DNA of 64,000 nucleotides from Spirodela intermedia (GCA_902729315.2 LR746278.1:2201001-2265000), one strand, 5' to 3'; positions 12,701 to 25,744 are shown, numbered from the stretch's first letter. A program made the numbers and translations. The notes: generated from the sequence alone by a model not told the origin.

Positions 12701-13099
12701 TCCACCCCAAATCATCAAGAACAGACCTTGTCACGATGCGATTTGTCTAGGCTTTTTCTCATGCGGTGATTCATGTCACCAAGGTCATTTTATGCATAAA
12801 ATTTTGTTTACCCCAAATCTTTCATGCTGTCGGATCATCAGCATTAGACCAAGCGTTTGCTCCAATAATTCGCTGGGTTATCTTTTTATATGGAAAACTA
12901 TGTTGCATGAATGGCTAACTCTGTACCAGTCGACGACCTTGAAATGCCTCATTGTTTCAGGTTTATTGTTCCAGCCAAATGGAAGAGTTCAAAGTACCAC
13001 TAGCTGGGTGTAGAGAGGGAGAGAGAGAGAGAGAGTCAACCTTATAGAGACGCAGGAATCCACATCAAGTCCTGGTAATGTCAACCTCCCTCCACCTCT
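12701..13099. other. Convergent intergenic spacer (ATP synthase g / RPS15a)
   Basis: The 3' flanks of two convergent genes. It holds a short (GA)n tract at about 13016-13035 and no credible open reading frame. Untranslated regions of both genes probably occupy most of it. Confidence 0.6.
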
Positions 13100-15992
13100 C
13101 TAGTGGAAGAAACCCAGAACTTGGCCACCCACATTCTGCTTGATGGCCTCCTCGTGATCCAAAACCCCATTGGGAGTTGTGATCACCACGTAGCCCCACT
13201 GCATGAGACGCAGCAAGAACAGAGATTTAGAACAGGGTATTAAAAATGTAGATAAATTTTTTCCTTGGGCAGTTGTCGAAAACGAATATATTTCAGAAGA
13301 TAATTCGAGTATGGATGAATCAGAACAGCCTTCGTTCAAGCTTCTGATGAAGCTGGACTTGCCATTTTTATCACAGCCGGTGGCAAAATCCCTGGACAAA
13401 AATTACCAGGCGAGTATTGAAATGACCAAGTTTCCCACCTGAAGTCACCATTCATGGAACTAGAGAGGAAGAATTCATGAACACGGGTCATTGCATTTTC
13501 GACGGAATTACTACAAATGGCGGATGACAATGAAAAGGAGCAATTGGGGTTCATCGATGGATGGATGGAGACCTGCCGGGTGGGAAGGGTCCGCGTGGTG
13601 TATTCTTGGATCTCCGCGGCCTTGATATCCTTTCTATGCATGAGGGCACGGCAGTCGGTGATCCTCCCCTGCAATTCCACCGTTATCTTCCCCACCCTAT
13701 GGGGATCGTATACTTGGAAATCTTTGACATAACCTGCAAAGATCAGACCCCTGTGATAAAAATAAAATATAAATCTACCCACTTCACGGGGCAACGTCAG
13801 CAGATGGATTCACCGAAAAAGGTGTGATCTTTTAGAAAATTTCAAGAAAGGGAAAATCAGAAAAAATATCCAATGTATTCCAGTACATGTATGAGGGGAA
13901 AATTAGGTATGAGATATGTGCGCCATCGAGCTGCATTTCCTCTTACCCCTTGCAGTCATTGTTAAGCTATAAGATCACAGAATCTACATGGACCATTACA
14001 AGGCTCGTGTTATAACCTTTATGGCAGAATTTCTATAAAGAATACGTTCATAGTGTGTTTAACTATCTCTTGAAACAATGTCCCGATGACAGAATTGTCC
14101 CATTTTTTTTCCTTTATCCGGAAATTGGCTAGAAGGATTCACCCAAGAAAGATTTTCCGCAAACCATGTTAGGTTCCTTTGATCTAATGATCCAATCAGA
14201 TTGACATCAGGCACGTTTGTTTCAAGGAACCAATCATCCGTGCATACCACAACTTTTACGAATCAAGATATCCAGACACGTTTCAGAGACATCTAAGTGG
14301 AAAACATACACAAAGGCTGATATCTGGTGCAGCTTCCTTTAAAGGGTAAACTACCGGAGAATATTTAATTAATGTAAGTGCATGTAAACCAACTCTGCAT
14401 TAAGTTTTATTCTTATCCGTTTGAATCACATGATATCTTGGAAGATTTAGCTCTCAGAACTGAATTATCCTAATGACTGCATTCTTGTTCGGCGGCAATG
14501 ATACAGTAAACTACCATAAGAAACGAGCACAAACCTCGATCATTCTTAGCAAACAGGAAGGTCGAGTTGCGTCATATCTCACCCAAAAGGTCTCACATTA
14601 TCTCCCACAGATAAGTTTGCATGAAATTATGATTACAGCAGAAAGTAGGTCACACATATGTACCCCAGGTGGAAATAGAACGGGGTCGCATTCAAGAGGA
14701 GTACACGGTGCACTCAATAGCGAATCCAGCAGAAAAATCCCTCCGTAACATTTCTAATACCAAGAAGTAAAATGAAAAAATCTGTAGGGAAATCTCGTAC
14801 TAATACCAAGATATTGGTGTTAGAGGTGATATCTCGTTGTGAAACCTCGCTATGTCATAGACTAGATTTCAGAGAATAATCCCGCGAAAAATTATCATTA
14901 AAAGTACCTTGAAGAAAATTGTTGGTTACCACATTAGTGACTGATAAAGCCGATTCCTTATTTGATAGCATTACTGATTAAACTTTTAAGTAAGCTATGA
15001 AATCTGGAAAAATGGCATGCCCGAAACCAAACTGATCAGCAAACTTCCACTTAGAATCTCCCAGCTGCTTTTTGTAGTTGAAGGTAGTATTGTTTGATAT
15101 CCTTGTGCTCTTTTTCACAAAAAATGTAGCACCTCTGTCATTTCCAACTGATTTTATTTCTGCCCTCCTATTCATACTCTGTTGGAAATATTAATATTCT
15201 AGCAATTTTCATGATGATGAAGCTCCAGACGATCAAAAAGAGGAACTCTAAGCAGTCAATGTGGAGGAACTCAGGTGATAAAAGTGCGCCAAACCAAGCT
15301 AAAAACATTCAACTATTACTCGGCACTATTTCACTGTGAATATGTGTGACTGTTAAATGATGTCAACGCTAAGGAACATAAGATAAAGCAGAGAGAGTTA
15401 TAAATGTAGATGTCAAGAAACCAGTCCTATGGATTGATGATGATTTATTATCCAAAAATGTATGCGATGATGAGTCATTTGAAGCTGCCTCCGCACATAC
15501 TGAGATTAATGTCCCAATTGGCTCTTGACGGTTAATCCCAGTTGACAGCCAGCTAGGATATACTAAGAAAGGCGAATGAGTCTTTTGAAATAATCTTGAG
15601 TCATGAGAGTAGAGTCTCACGAGATGGGTTATTCCAAACCGCCCCCAGTGGATCATCGATTAAAGGAGCTCGGCCATCTACTGGAAGAAATCGAAATATT
15701 TTATCGGCAGCATTCTTGTCCACCTACTCCTTCCTCAAGGAATCAGAGGCCTACTCTCGCAAGTGACAGGAGGAACCCCTGATTCTGTGCGTGATCCATC
15801 ATCTACCCCATATGATCGAAGCCCAGTAGAGAGAGAGAGAGAGAGAGAGCACGTTCATATACCTCGATTTTTCATCACCCTGAGAAACTCCGCCATCACG
15901 TTGGAGACGGGCTGCAAGTTCGCGGTGGCCTTTCCCCTCTTTTCCGCATTAACAATTGTCCTTAGCGCATCGTTCAATATCCTCCTTCCCAT
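13100..15992 (-). CDS. Ribosomal protein S15a/uS8, mitochondrial-type (type II) plant paralogue
   Basis: Small-subunit ribosomal protein of the uS8 family. Three exons join in phase: 15863-15992, 13573-13733 and 13100-13198, giving 129 residues. The N-terminus [20 protein letters not shown], the middle [20 protein letters not shown] and [19 protein letters not shown], and the C-terminus [11 protein letters not shown] match the divergent plant S15a type II rather than the canonical cytosolic form (which starts with MVRISVLNDAL). In Arabidopsis the type II paralogues are reported to act in mitochondrial ribosomes, replacing rps8. Intron 1 is 2.13 kb and shows no gene. Divergent from the membrane-protein gene at 16834. 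Confidence 0.93.
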
Positions 15993-16833
15993 CCCTACTT
16001 GAGTCTCCTCTTCTCACTCACCACACGGGTTTCTGGAGAAAAACCACAGCAACACAAAAGGAACAGGTTAGATTCCTCGCCATTAATGTCCACGCCTACA
16101 TGAAGAAGAGTGGCTACAGTTCAAGCGTATATCTCGCACACAACCAACCGAGGATCAGGAAACATCCTTTACACTGCAAATTCCACTGCATGCACGGATA
16201 CAATCGTAATATACCTTGAGTACCCTCGATCCTCGCAGTTGCTCAGTATACACACTAGTTGAAGCCAGAATTTTGAAGAACTAGAGAGGGAAATGAACCA
16301 TGAAATGAAATAATCAAGAGAGAGAAAGAGAGAGGGAGAGAGATCACCACCCACACTTGCCACCGGCTTGCGCAACCTCCGACACTGCCAGTGCCACAGG
16401 GAACGGTGGATAGGAGCTCCAGCCAAAACCGCCACCGTTGGAGAAAGAAAACTCCTAAACGCAACACTCCCACAAGGCAGGAAATCCTATGTGACCGCCC
16501 TTTCTCTCTCCTCTCCTCTTCCCCGCCGGCATTTCCAGTCACAGACAAACCTTCACTACCAACAGAAGGGAGGGAAACCAGACCTCTCGAAGCCCTAATG
16601 GTGAGCCATTTACCCACTGCCCACTACGTTCATAACTAATGGGCCTATTTCTTTAAGCCCACAAATATAGCCCAATATTTCATGCTAATAGACCATCCAT
16701 CCTCACCCAGAAATATTATCAAGCCCAGGCCCATGATCAATTTGACCCATTAATCACCAAACCGACCTTCCTTTGTACAGAACTTGCAAGAGGGAAGCTC
16801 GCAATACGACTGAGATCGCTGCGATCCGTAGCG
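15993..16833. promoter_or_regulatory. Bidirectional intergenic region with a site II cluster
   Basis: The spacer between the divergent RPS15a and membrane-protein genes contains TGGGCC at 16640-16645, AGCCCA at 16656-16661, 16669-16674 and 16722-16727, and GGCCCA at 16728-16733: five site II-type hexamers in about 95 bp. A GA-rich tract lies at about 16318-16340. Such clusters are characteristic of genes for ribosomal and mitochondrial proteins. The promoter role is inferred. Confidence 0.6.
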
Positions 16834-16951
16834 ATGAAGCTGGCGAGGAAATGGAGGCGATCCAACCGCAGAGAACCAGTCGACGGAGAGGGAGGAGATA
16901 GGTTCTCGCTTCCGACACGAGACGACTTCGAGCCTCTCGATACTCGTGGTA

Positions 16952-16984
<33 letters not shown>

Positions 16985-19738
16985 AGTTTCTTCGTTTCTG
17001 CCGATTCCGGCGTTTGAACGGTAGTCTTTACTTCTGTCTGGGGCGCCGATGATATTGAATTTTCATTGCTTTTTTAGAGCAATTGGAGCTGGTTTGCTCT
17101 TTCGAGAGGCAGCACGCTCGAAATAGTCGCTTGTGGAGGGTAAGATTCCCACTTCTGGTCGTCCATTAGTATCTCCTCCTTTTGAGCTAATTCCAGCGTT
17201 GCCGACTTCTAGGGTATTTTTTCAACGCTTCTGCTTCTCTATGCGGGATTTTTGACCTATTCCATCATCCAACACTTTCGTCATCCGTGGGAATTGGTAA
17301 GGAGAAATTTTCTTCCTACTCTATTTGACACTTTACCCCTTTAACGTACTTAAAAACTTGAAGAGATCTTTGAGCTCATTAAGATGGACAGTATCTGGTA
17401 TTTTTAGCATGAATTATTTTTTCCCTGGTCTTTGAATATGAGGCATGAACACTGCTTTTGTCTCGCATACGGCAATATCGAGGATCAGGAATTCTCTCTT
17501 CGAGTTTGGGCATTTTTTTTGCTTATTTGAGAGATTTTCTTTGCATATAATACATTTTTTTACCTTTTTTCCAGCGTTTCCATGCCTATTTCATGGAGGA
17601 CATGAGTGCGTGGGTAGTCACCTGTGCAGGTATGTTGTGTACTCCTTTTTTTCTGGGAAACTATTGCTTTAAATTATATTAATTAAACGAGAGTCATCAT
17701 GTTGTGCCCACATGCTTCGATGTGTTCCTCTGTTAACTTCAGTGCACGGCAGTGTTCATGCTGTTTCTACACCCATTGTGGAGGGCGAAAATGCTCATTC
17801 TTCTCTGCCACTGTGGAATTCTATGTTTAAGCGGATAGCAAATTTACTCTTGTCAAATGACTTAAAAATATAAGATATGTGACTTCTTATTGTCCAGCTA
17901 TTATTAGATGCTAATACAGATGAGATGTTATGTAGGAGATAGCTATACACAGCCAAAACAACACGGTGAATGAGTCACACCCAGAAACACATATTCAGTA
18001 ATGATGTGATTTAGAGTTTCTAATCCAATCATTCCAGTAGTAGCCACTGTTTTCCCTCATTGCTGCTCTATGCTTCCGGTAATCATAGCCATGGTTGACT
18101 TTTTGTGCGATTACTTTTTTGAGAGCAGTAGATGAAACATTGGGAAAATATTAACAATTGATGATGAAAACTTTGGAAAAATGAAGAGATAATGCAGAAA
18201 ATAAAAAAATATATCTTTCTAATTATGCAGTGAGCGCAAGCCTATCTCACCTCTATCTTCTTGACTTCTCTTAATTTTGAAAGGCTGAAGTTTGTAGAAT
18301 ATGAGGCCTACAAATCTTTTCTGGTTTTTTAAAAAATACCGGAATATTTTCTATATGTTTGGAGTGGTGTTATGAATGTATAGCATCAGAGAGAGTGGGG
18401 AAACATAACGTGAATGTAGTAGTCAGTTGCTGTATACATAGCCTGCAAATAGTGTATATATTGCTAAGTACAGTATGGGCTTTTTGGTAAATACTATTAA
18501 TTGTGCATTATTCCAGATGGGATGCAGTGGCAAGTTTTTCAATCATGATCTGGATAAACTTATAATAAAGCTTACATTCGAACAATAAATAAAGTTCAAT
18601 TTATGCTGATAAAATGGACCGATAATTCACCTGGAGACCGATTTAATTGACTTTCTTTTAAAACACTAAATTAATAAAAAATGTTTATGCAACAGTGATG
18701 TTATCCAATCCATGGGAACATTGATGCTGTGATGGAACTCTTGGTCGAGAGAGAGGAGCATAATCAAGTTAGATGGAATGTCAACAATATTCTTGCATAA
18801 TCTTATGGTAAATTATTCTTGTCGTTATTCATAGAAAATGAAAACAAATGCTACTTCTTATGTCCTTACAAGCTCCCCATCAGAATTATCTGCACTGGTG
18901 AATGAAGAATATATATATATCCCTTCTTGTGGCTGATCTTGACGATTTTCTTCCTGATCTCATGTTTGTCACTGGCATTAGAGTGACAAATGCTCCAACT
19001 TTCCCAATAAAGCAGTCATCAGGCAGATTCAATGCGACAGTTTTCTATAACTGCAAATTATGCACACAGATAGTTGCTAACCTAGCTGACATATGAGGGA
19101 GTAGAGGGAGGCTATTATATCTAAAAAATATTATCTATCTCTCAACGATGTCCATCAAATAAATGTCGAAATCCCGCAGTCTTACCTTCAGTGGCACTTT
19201 TTTTTCCACAGATTTTTCTGCCATACTGGCTTGCCTGTTGACCGTGAGGGGTCTCCAGGACCGGAGCTCTCCTCTTCACTGGCTATGGTACTCGTGCTTC
19301 GTCGGAGTTCTCTTGGCCATTTTTTGGCTCTACCACATCTACAGGTCAATGCCCGCTGACTTGAGAAGAGATGCATTCATGATCTTTTCTAAGTATTATT
19401 CCACCGTCTTCTGCTCCTCTGAGTGGTCTGTGATTCTCAGGCTTCCACAGTTCCGGTGGGACATCGCGTGGCTTCCTCTGGGACCTCTGAGGTAACCCCT
19501 TTGACTTCTCGGGACTTCCCCTTGTAGAAATTCCTTCAGCCATTGGGCACATGTTCTGGGTTTCTCCTTGGGGGAAGAGTTGACTTTTTTTTTCTACGGA
19601 AAAGAAGGGCTTTTAAACTGCTACTCCTGTCGCTGCAGTGGCGCCCTGGCGTGCCTCTACTTGGTGCACCTTCTGGAGGAATCCTGGGAGGAGATTAGAA
19701 AGCTGCGCGGCTCCATGTACTCCTACAAGGCCAACTGA
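16834..19738 (+). CDS. Uncharacterised multi-pass membrane protein (231 aa)
   Basis: Function not recognised. Six exons assemble in phase with GT-AG junctions: 16834-16948, 17078-17139, 17213-17296, 17575-17629, 19212-19491 and 19639-19738. The product has a basic N-terminus (MKLARKWRRSNRREP), a soluble stretch to residue 59, then hydrophobic segments at about 60-78 (GIFSTLLLLYAGFLTYSII), 99-116, 127-147 (HWLWYSCFVGVLLAIFWLYH) and 190-210 (WLPLGPLSGALACLYLVHLL), ending LRGSMYSYKAN. It probably spans a membrane three or four times with a cytosolic basic N-terminus. The phase match across a 1.58-kb intron (G|AT) supports the model, though a small extra exon there cannot be excluded. It probably belongs to a plant-conserved family of unknown function; no motif indicating enzyme or transporter activity was seen. 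Confidence 0.82.
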
Positions 19739-20427
19739 ACCACATCCAACGGCTGGTATTCCTCGTCCGTCTCACCTGAGGGCGATTGTCAGCCGTTGAT
19801 GGTCCTATTCCCACTGCCAGATAAAGCCCCGTCTAGTACAGGAATCTAACGTGTTTGGTTCCAGTTTGGAGGAATCTGTGGGATTTTAAAGGGACCCACT
19901 TAGCTGTCGGGTTGCCAGCTGGCATAAATGACACCTCAACTTTGCCCGGAAGGGCAGATGAGTCAACCGGATCTAGGAACGGCGACCCGATTTGAGCCTA
20001 TTTATGATATATGTTTTTGGGCTGGACCCAGCCTGGACGACCCAATAATCCCCGATATTTTCGTGGTAGATGAAACGTCGCGGTGCGCTGTCCGTGCGGT
20101 CCAACCGATGCTAGAGCTTAATATTCTCCAGATGTTATTATTTTATTTTATTTTTATTGGAGTTTGTTGTGAGGGAGGGAGAACTTCTGGAATCTCCGTG
20201 GGAACTGGAGAGCCAGCTGTCCGCGGGGCCCGCTGCCATCTCGGGCAGCTGGGCAGCTGCCCGCACGGCATCTCCCTACCCGGATTTGGGGACCTTTATT
20301 AACCAGGCGTCGTCTCCTTCTTCCCTCCTCAACCCTTGGGGCTAGCTTGCTGGTCGATCTCCCCTTGAGAGCAACCCTAGTAGCCTGTGCTCGTTTCCTC
20401 GTGGGAATCTCTTCGAGACAGAAGGAG
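19739..20427. other. Intergenic spacer upstream of the arabinogalactan peptide gene
   Basis: Contains the 3' flank of the membrane-protein gene and the promoter and leader of the next gene. Open stretches here lack recognisable protein features. A TTTATTAA near 20294 is a weak TATA-like candidate about 130 bp before the ATG. Confidence 0.45.
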
Positions 20428-20640
20428 ATGGCGGCGGCATTTTTCGGCAGCGGGACCTTCGGTGTGTCTGCGATGGTGGTGGCGGTTCTCATTGCTGTAA
20501 CCTCACTCGTCGGAGTGGCATTCGCCGCCGATGCTCCCTCCCCGAGCCCCGCGGCCGGAGGGGCGTCTCTGTCCTCGCCGCTCTCGGCTGCGCTCGTCGT
20601 CTGTTTGATCGGCACTCTGCTTGGATCTATCCGCCGGTGA
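20428..20640 (+). CDS. Arabinogalactan peptide (AG-peptide, GPI-anchored)
   Basis: A 70-residue precursor. Residues 1-33 form a hydrophobic signal peptide ending in VAFA; the mature core ADAPSPSPAA carries the Ala-Pro/Ser-Pro dipeptides that become hydroxylated and arabinogalactosylated. A C-terminal hydrophobic stretch (about 54-66, SAALVVCLIGTLLG) is a likely GPI-attachment signal. This three-part layout is diagnostic of plant AG-peptides at the cell surface. The frame is open upstream to 20347, but the ATG at 20428 begins the signal peptide. The stop codon overlaps a donor-like CCG|GTGAGC, so an intron at the end of the gene is possible. AATAAA occurs at 20837-20842. Confidence 0.85.
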   Translation: MAAAFFGSGTFGVSAMVVAVLIAVTSLVGVAFAADAPSPSPAAGGASLSSPLSAALVVCLIGTLLGSIRR

Positions 20641-22349
20641 GCGATCCTGCCGGGAGTCTGGGATTGCCGATCGGTTCGTTGTGATGTCTCTCGCAGCTGC
20701 GATCTGGCAGTCTGGTGTTGTCCTGCTGTTACATTTGTCTTGCAGGAGGATTATTTGTAGACGCTTCGGGCGTTCCTTTGTGGATACCTCATGGTTTATT
20801 CGAGTAGGCTTAGTGTGTGAGTTTCTGGATCGAGAGAATAAAAGTGAGTAGGCAATGTGCATATTTCATTGTGCGACTCTTCTGTTGCATTGATCATGTC
20901 TGTGCGTTTTGTATCATAGTTCCGCTCGAGCTTTCTGTGGCGCCTGCTACATTAAATGTCTGAAAACTCTTCGTCCACGTCATGTGCGCGAAATGTCATG
21001 GATGCAGTTGTTGAATTTTTTTGCCGTCTACATGAGCGTCCCTTATTCATCGGATGTCATTTATTCCCTACGTTGATCATTCCGCAATGAATATTTATTA
21101 GATCGAGGCCGGGGTGCATAAGTTTCTCCTGACAATGACCTCGTTTTGGCTAAAAATCTTGACAAGGTCTTCCGGACCCCCCGATCCATTCCCCTCTTCT
21201 AGATGTCTTATTTCCATTTGGTTCTTTACAAAGAACTTCGAAGACAACATGCTTGATGTAGAGGCTGCCATGATCGGCCGCATGTTCCTTCAACCGCGCT
21301 GCTCATGCGGCCCGCACTGCTCGTTCGTTTCTTCTTTGAAGATCCATTTCGGCTCCTGAGCCATGAATCCATTCATCCACTTCCATTCTTCTTCTCTTCC
21401 ACGGTTTTACAGTTAGAACGTCAAAGCCGGCACTCAGAATGACGCCTTACACATTGGACGATCGTCGTGCCACAGAAATATCACGCCAGCTGTGGTTCCA
21501 CTCCTCGTACCGCCCACCATCAACGGGCCTATCCTCTAGTGTGGGCCCCAGGGGCCATTCCACACAGGCCCATCTCCAGGTCTGCCCGTCTCTGTGAACA
21601 ACGAACGCGTCTATGAGCAGATATCGAATGTACATGATGTAATTTAATAAAAAATAATGTAATCGGGAAATTCTGCAGGAATGAAGATAAATCGCTTTAT
21701 ATTCTTCAAGCATCCGATAAATCCTGAATTACCCATCTCTCTCTCTCTAGCCTTGTGAGAGAAGAAGGGTTAGACGAACAAAAGGACACGTTAAGTTGAC
21801 TGATGAAGTGGATTACGAATTAGTAAAAGTGAGATCACACGTCATATCCAACCGCCCGCCGTTTACAGGCGGGTCAGCTCCCCCCAGAGCGAGACCCCTC
21901 GCACTGGTTCTGAGAACCTCCTCACCTTCTCTTACGTCCCGACTCGTTTGACTCCTGCGATACCAACAAGCCCCAACCCCGATCCTTCGCCTTCTTCCTT
22001 CACATCAGGCTCGTCGACAACCAGAGAGAGAGAGAGAGATGTTTCGTCGTTGACAGGTTAAGGGAGAAGATGACTAGACGGGGCAGCGGCCACGTGAAGA
22101 ACATCGGCGCCTGTCTAGTCCTCCGGAATAGAATGTCGCCACCGAAGGTCCATTCTTTTCGAGAAATCGAGTGATTGTGGGTTCTTAGACTCGGAACTAG
22201 AGTATGTTTGATTCATTTATTGCGCATAATTACACGATTGTGAGACGCTTTTTAGCAACGAGGACTTCCGGAGATCTCTACAGTTCCTCTCTTGACAAAA
22301 AAATAATCAGCAGTGACGAGGTTGAGGGAGGAACAACCCGGCTCGGGAA
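20641..22349. other. Intergenic region between the AG-peptide and bHLH genes
   Basis: No convincing coding region on either strand: the open stretches are short and lack family features. It contains the AG-peptide 3' flank, the bHLH 3' flank, and small CT/GA tracts near 21738-21750 and 22024-22040. Confidence 0.5.
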
Positions 22350-23456
22350 TCAGAAGGGCTGGAAAGGGGTCCCTTTCGAGGGCTGGCCCTCGCTTAGGGT
22401 CTGGGTCTTGGGTAGGAAGCCTTGCATGGGGAAGAACTGGTTGAGAGGCAGCGAAAGAGGAGCGAAAGTGTAAGAAGGTGACGACGAAGAAGATGAAGTA
22501 GAGGAAGAAGAAGACGAGGAGGAGGAGGAGGATGAACAACGGCTAGGGTCCAGGTTCTGCAAGGCGGTGATTTGTGACTTGAGGAACTTGAGATAATTGG
22601 CGGCTTCGTCGAGCATGGACGCCGTGTCCATCTTTCCGCCGCCGGGAACGAGCCGCTGCAACACCCTCAGCCTCTCGCTGATCCTCTCTCTCCTCTGCCT
22701 CGCCGCAACGGTCTGCGGGTCGCTGGAAATCCTCACGTTCCTCCTCTTCGTCCTCTCCATCGCTCCCACGGGATCGACCGTCACCGGCCTCAGAGCGGCG
22801 GCTCTGTAGATCATCTCCTTCAGCTGCGCCACCGCTTCTGCCTCCGCCCCCGGTTTCCCCATCTCCGAGCGGCTTCCAAGCTCGACGAAGAAGCTGCCTT
22901 CTGTCGTCGTCGAAGTGCCCGATTCGCTGCTAATGCGGCAGTAGAGATCGCCTTCTGCTGCAGTGAGCTCTCCTCCTCGCTCCTTCCGCTTCAGGCAAAG
23001 GTTGGAGGCCTTGTGTCGCCGATGGGCACCTTGGTGGTTCTCTGATTCCCCCGAAGAAGCATCTCCAATGGTTGCCAGAATAGGAAAATTTGTGCGGTTG
23101 GAGAGAATCGTCCTCACGCCGCCTTCTTCCGCGCCAGCGAGCTTCAAGGGCTTGAAGGAAAACCGGGACGGCTCTTGGAACTCGGGGATCTCCGCCGCCC
23201 ACTTGCCGCTTGTAGAGTCTAACGGCGGAGCCCGCAGTGCCACCATTTCCCCAAACGGGTCAAAAGTCTTCCCCTTTCGAGCCCCCGCCCTCTCAAATCC
23301 ACGGAAATCCTTGTTGGTGTTGAAGAAGGCTTCGATGAGGTCAACCTTGCCGCTTATAACCCCATAATCGACGACGCTCCCTTCCAGCGGGTTCTCTCCG
23401 GCTATTTCTACTTCCTCCCAGTTCGTCCATGCGCCGCAAGGTGGGAGGCTCCCCAT
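22350..23456 (-). CDS. bHLH transcription factor, bHLH87/HECATE-like
   Basis: A single-exon gene of 368 residues. The bHLH domain is at about residues 245-294: [51 protein letters not shown]. Just before it the conserved [18 protein letters not shown] segment is typical of the bHLH87 group, related to HECATE and INDEHISCENT. The basic region has Gln and Ala where E-box binders have His and Glu (Q-T-V-A-A-R), so it is an atypical bHLH that probably acts as a heterodimer. A serine run (about 308-325) encoded by a TCT/TCC-rich tract follows the domain. The open frame extends two codons upstream, but ATG at 23456 ([17 protein letters not shown]) is the start. TTTGCAG near 23490 suggests a 5'-UTR intron. 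Nuclear regulator; targets unknown. Confidence 0.92.
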   Translation of the reverse strand: MGSLPPCGAWTNWEEVEIAGENPLEGSVVDYGVISGKVDLIEAFFNTNKDFRGFERAGARKGKTFDPFGEMVALRAPPLDSTSGKWAAEIPEFQEPSRFSFKPLKLAGAEEGGVRTILSNRTNFPILATIGDASSGESENHQGAHRRHKASNLCLKRKERGGELTAAEGDLYCRISSESGTSTTTEGSFFVELGSRSEMGKPGAEAEAVAQLKEMIYRAAALRPVTVDPVGAMERTKRRNVRISSDPQTVAARQRRERISERLRVLQRLVPGGGKMDTASMLDEAANYLKFLKSQITALQNLDPSRCSSSSSSSSSSSSTSSSSSSPSYTFAPLSLPLNQFFPMQGFLPKTQTLSEGQPSKGTPFQPF

Positions 23457-24942
23457 TTCCAAAGAGAAACTTCGAGCTCAGCAACCTGCAAACAGACCAT
23501 CAGCAACCGATCAGTTCATCGAGAAACATCGGGGTTCTCTATCACATCACCTCTAAATGAATCAAACGATGAAACCCACGAAGAAGATGATGCTGGAACA
23601 TGGACTGAGAGTGGAACTGTACCTCTCTCTCTCTTTCTCTCTATATGTTCTACCCGTCCGCAGAGTCCACGTTGGAAGCCACAGGCCGGGGAGGAGGGTT
23701 CAAGGAAGAACTGCCTCTAGTACAGATCCCACCGTACTCCTGCTTTATCTAATTCAATCTCCCCGTGGGATACAGATACAGACAAGCCCCGGATAAAACC
23801 ATCTAGTTTCCTAGAATAGCACCGCTAAGCGAAGATCCTAGGGTTCTGCGGCATGGGAGGGGTCACTAGCCACTCCACGGATTGGCGTCAGGAGAAGGAG
23901 AAGGGAATGAAGGACGATGGGAATCCACAGAGTGTTTCTTGCCGGGTGGGGGGGGAGGGGGGGTGGGGTTGACGACGGCAGCGTTCCGAAACGATAGGCA
24001 TTTATAGATCAGATCGGTGGGGATTGCCAGGGAGTTTATATTTGGATACGAGAGAGGGAAGACGGCCGTGGCCTATTTTGGTTGCTTGTCCTCGTAAGCA
24101 AGGCTTAAGGAGAGCTTGACCACAGCCTCGAAAGGTGGAGGATAAGAAAGGACACCTTTGTTACAGCAACCATCATAACCAATATGTTAACATTTTCGGC
24201 CCTTGCATTAATATTTCTGGGCAGGTCTAAGTCTGTCAGGGAAGAACAACCGGAAGGGTACCGCTAAATTCTCAACTGCAAGAATCGCCATCCCTGACAA
24301 GAATAGGACCTTGGGACCAGCCACCATTAATGGCGGTGAAGCGGACACACACACACACACACACACAAGCGGGGGCAAAGCGAGAACGACCGCGCTGTTC
24401 TGTCCATCGAGGCCTACGCACAAGTGAAGTAGGGATTCATGGTGGTGAATCGTATGAAAAATTCTCCTCCGACGATGCTTTCTCTAAGATCACTATTACG
24501 GCTGATCTTCATCTCATCTCAGGAATCCCTCCCCCCTTCTCTCTCTCACACACTCTCTCTCTCTCTAGAGTCTCCTCGATCATAAACCCTATCTCCTTCT
24601 CTCTCTCTCCGCTGTTATCGTCATTCTCCGGACCCGACGAACTGAGAAAAAGCATGCTTCCAAACGGGCAGGTCAATTCATTTGGGAGAGGAACTGCATC
24701 TCCCCCTCTCCCAGCCTGTCGTCATCGTCTGGAACTCCCTCTCCAACCCTTCCCACCCCTCGCCGGTAAGACTTCTTCATCTCAGAGCCTGTAACGAAGC
24801 CACGGGCAATCGATTTTATCCACCGATCACGCAGTGCCGGAGCTATCAAGTCATGCCAGTTACAGAACCCCATCGAAGGGATATGAATCTCCGACGACTC
24901 TTGTTGAAACATCACCTCCTTTCTAGAGACCACAAGTGACGT

Positions 24943-24979
<37 letters not shown>

Positions 24980-25744
24980 TGCATGACCTAAGACAGAAGA
25001 CGGGGATCCAACTCGTCGTCAGATTGAAAGGAATAGGAAGCGAGACGGAGAGCGAAACGGTGCATTACGGCGCCGCCTCGTGACGTCACCAGACCCCGGA
25101 ACATGATTATTTAAATTAGTCTAAATCAGGTCACTGTCTGATTAAATACGTCCTTAATTATCTGTGGTTATTGAGAGCGGTTGGATACTCGTTATTTAGT
25201 CCTCCGCTTAAAGCTGTTATTGCAATAAGACGACAGTCCTCGAAAATATTACACATATGTTCATCATCTCTTCCATTGAAGTCTTTAATGAGGAAAAAAC
25301 CGTGATTCACCCCTCCCCTCATCGATAGAGAGAGAGAGAGAGAGAACGCCTGTCGAGACCGGAGGGTTATAAAAGATATATTACATAAAATGGGTTTCAA
25401 ACATCGACAGAAAGGACTAATAAGTAATTTGCCGAGCAAGCTAGGCTTGAAAGGATTTACTGATTTGATGCCGTAAGAGTTTTTATCATAATATAAAAAA
25501 TATTCCTTGAACAGAAAGTTCGTTTTTTTTGTGGGGCCTACACAATAATGCACGCACGAGCGTAGCGCCGCAAGCCACGCCGGAGTTTAAATCGCCCCTC
25601 TCCATTACAGCCATCCGATGGCAATCTGACGGTCTAAAAACGGTCTCAGAGCGCTTCTCCTCTCTCACTCCCTGCTCTGAAACGGGCCAGACCTGTCGGC
25701 GGCTGCCGTCGACGTCACCGTCTGCCCTGTGGGCGGCGACCCAG

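Noticed and set aside
20641-20851. Extension of the AG-peptide through a GTGAGC donor to a downstream exon
   Set aside because: The spliced product would destroy the GPI-signal-like end and yield unrecognisable sequence; the stop at 20640 fits the family better.
24673-24911. Minus frame of about 79 residues beginning MFQQESSEIHIPSMGF
   Set aside because: No homology recognised, surrounded by CT/GA microsatellites, and no supporting splice or promoter signals.
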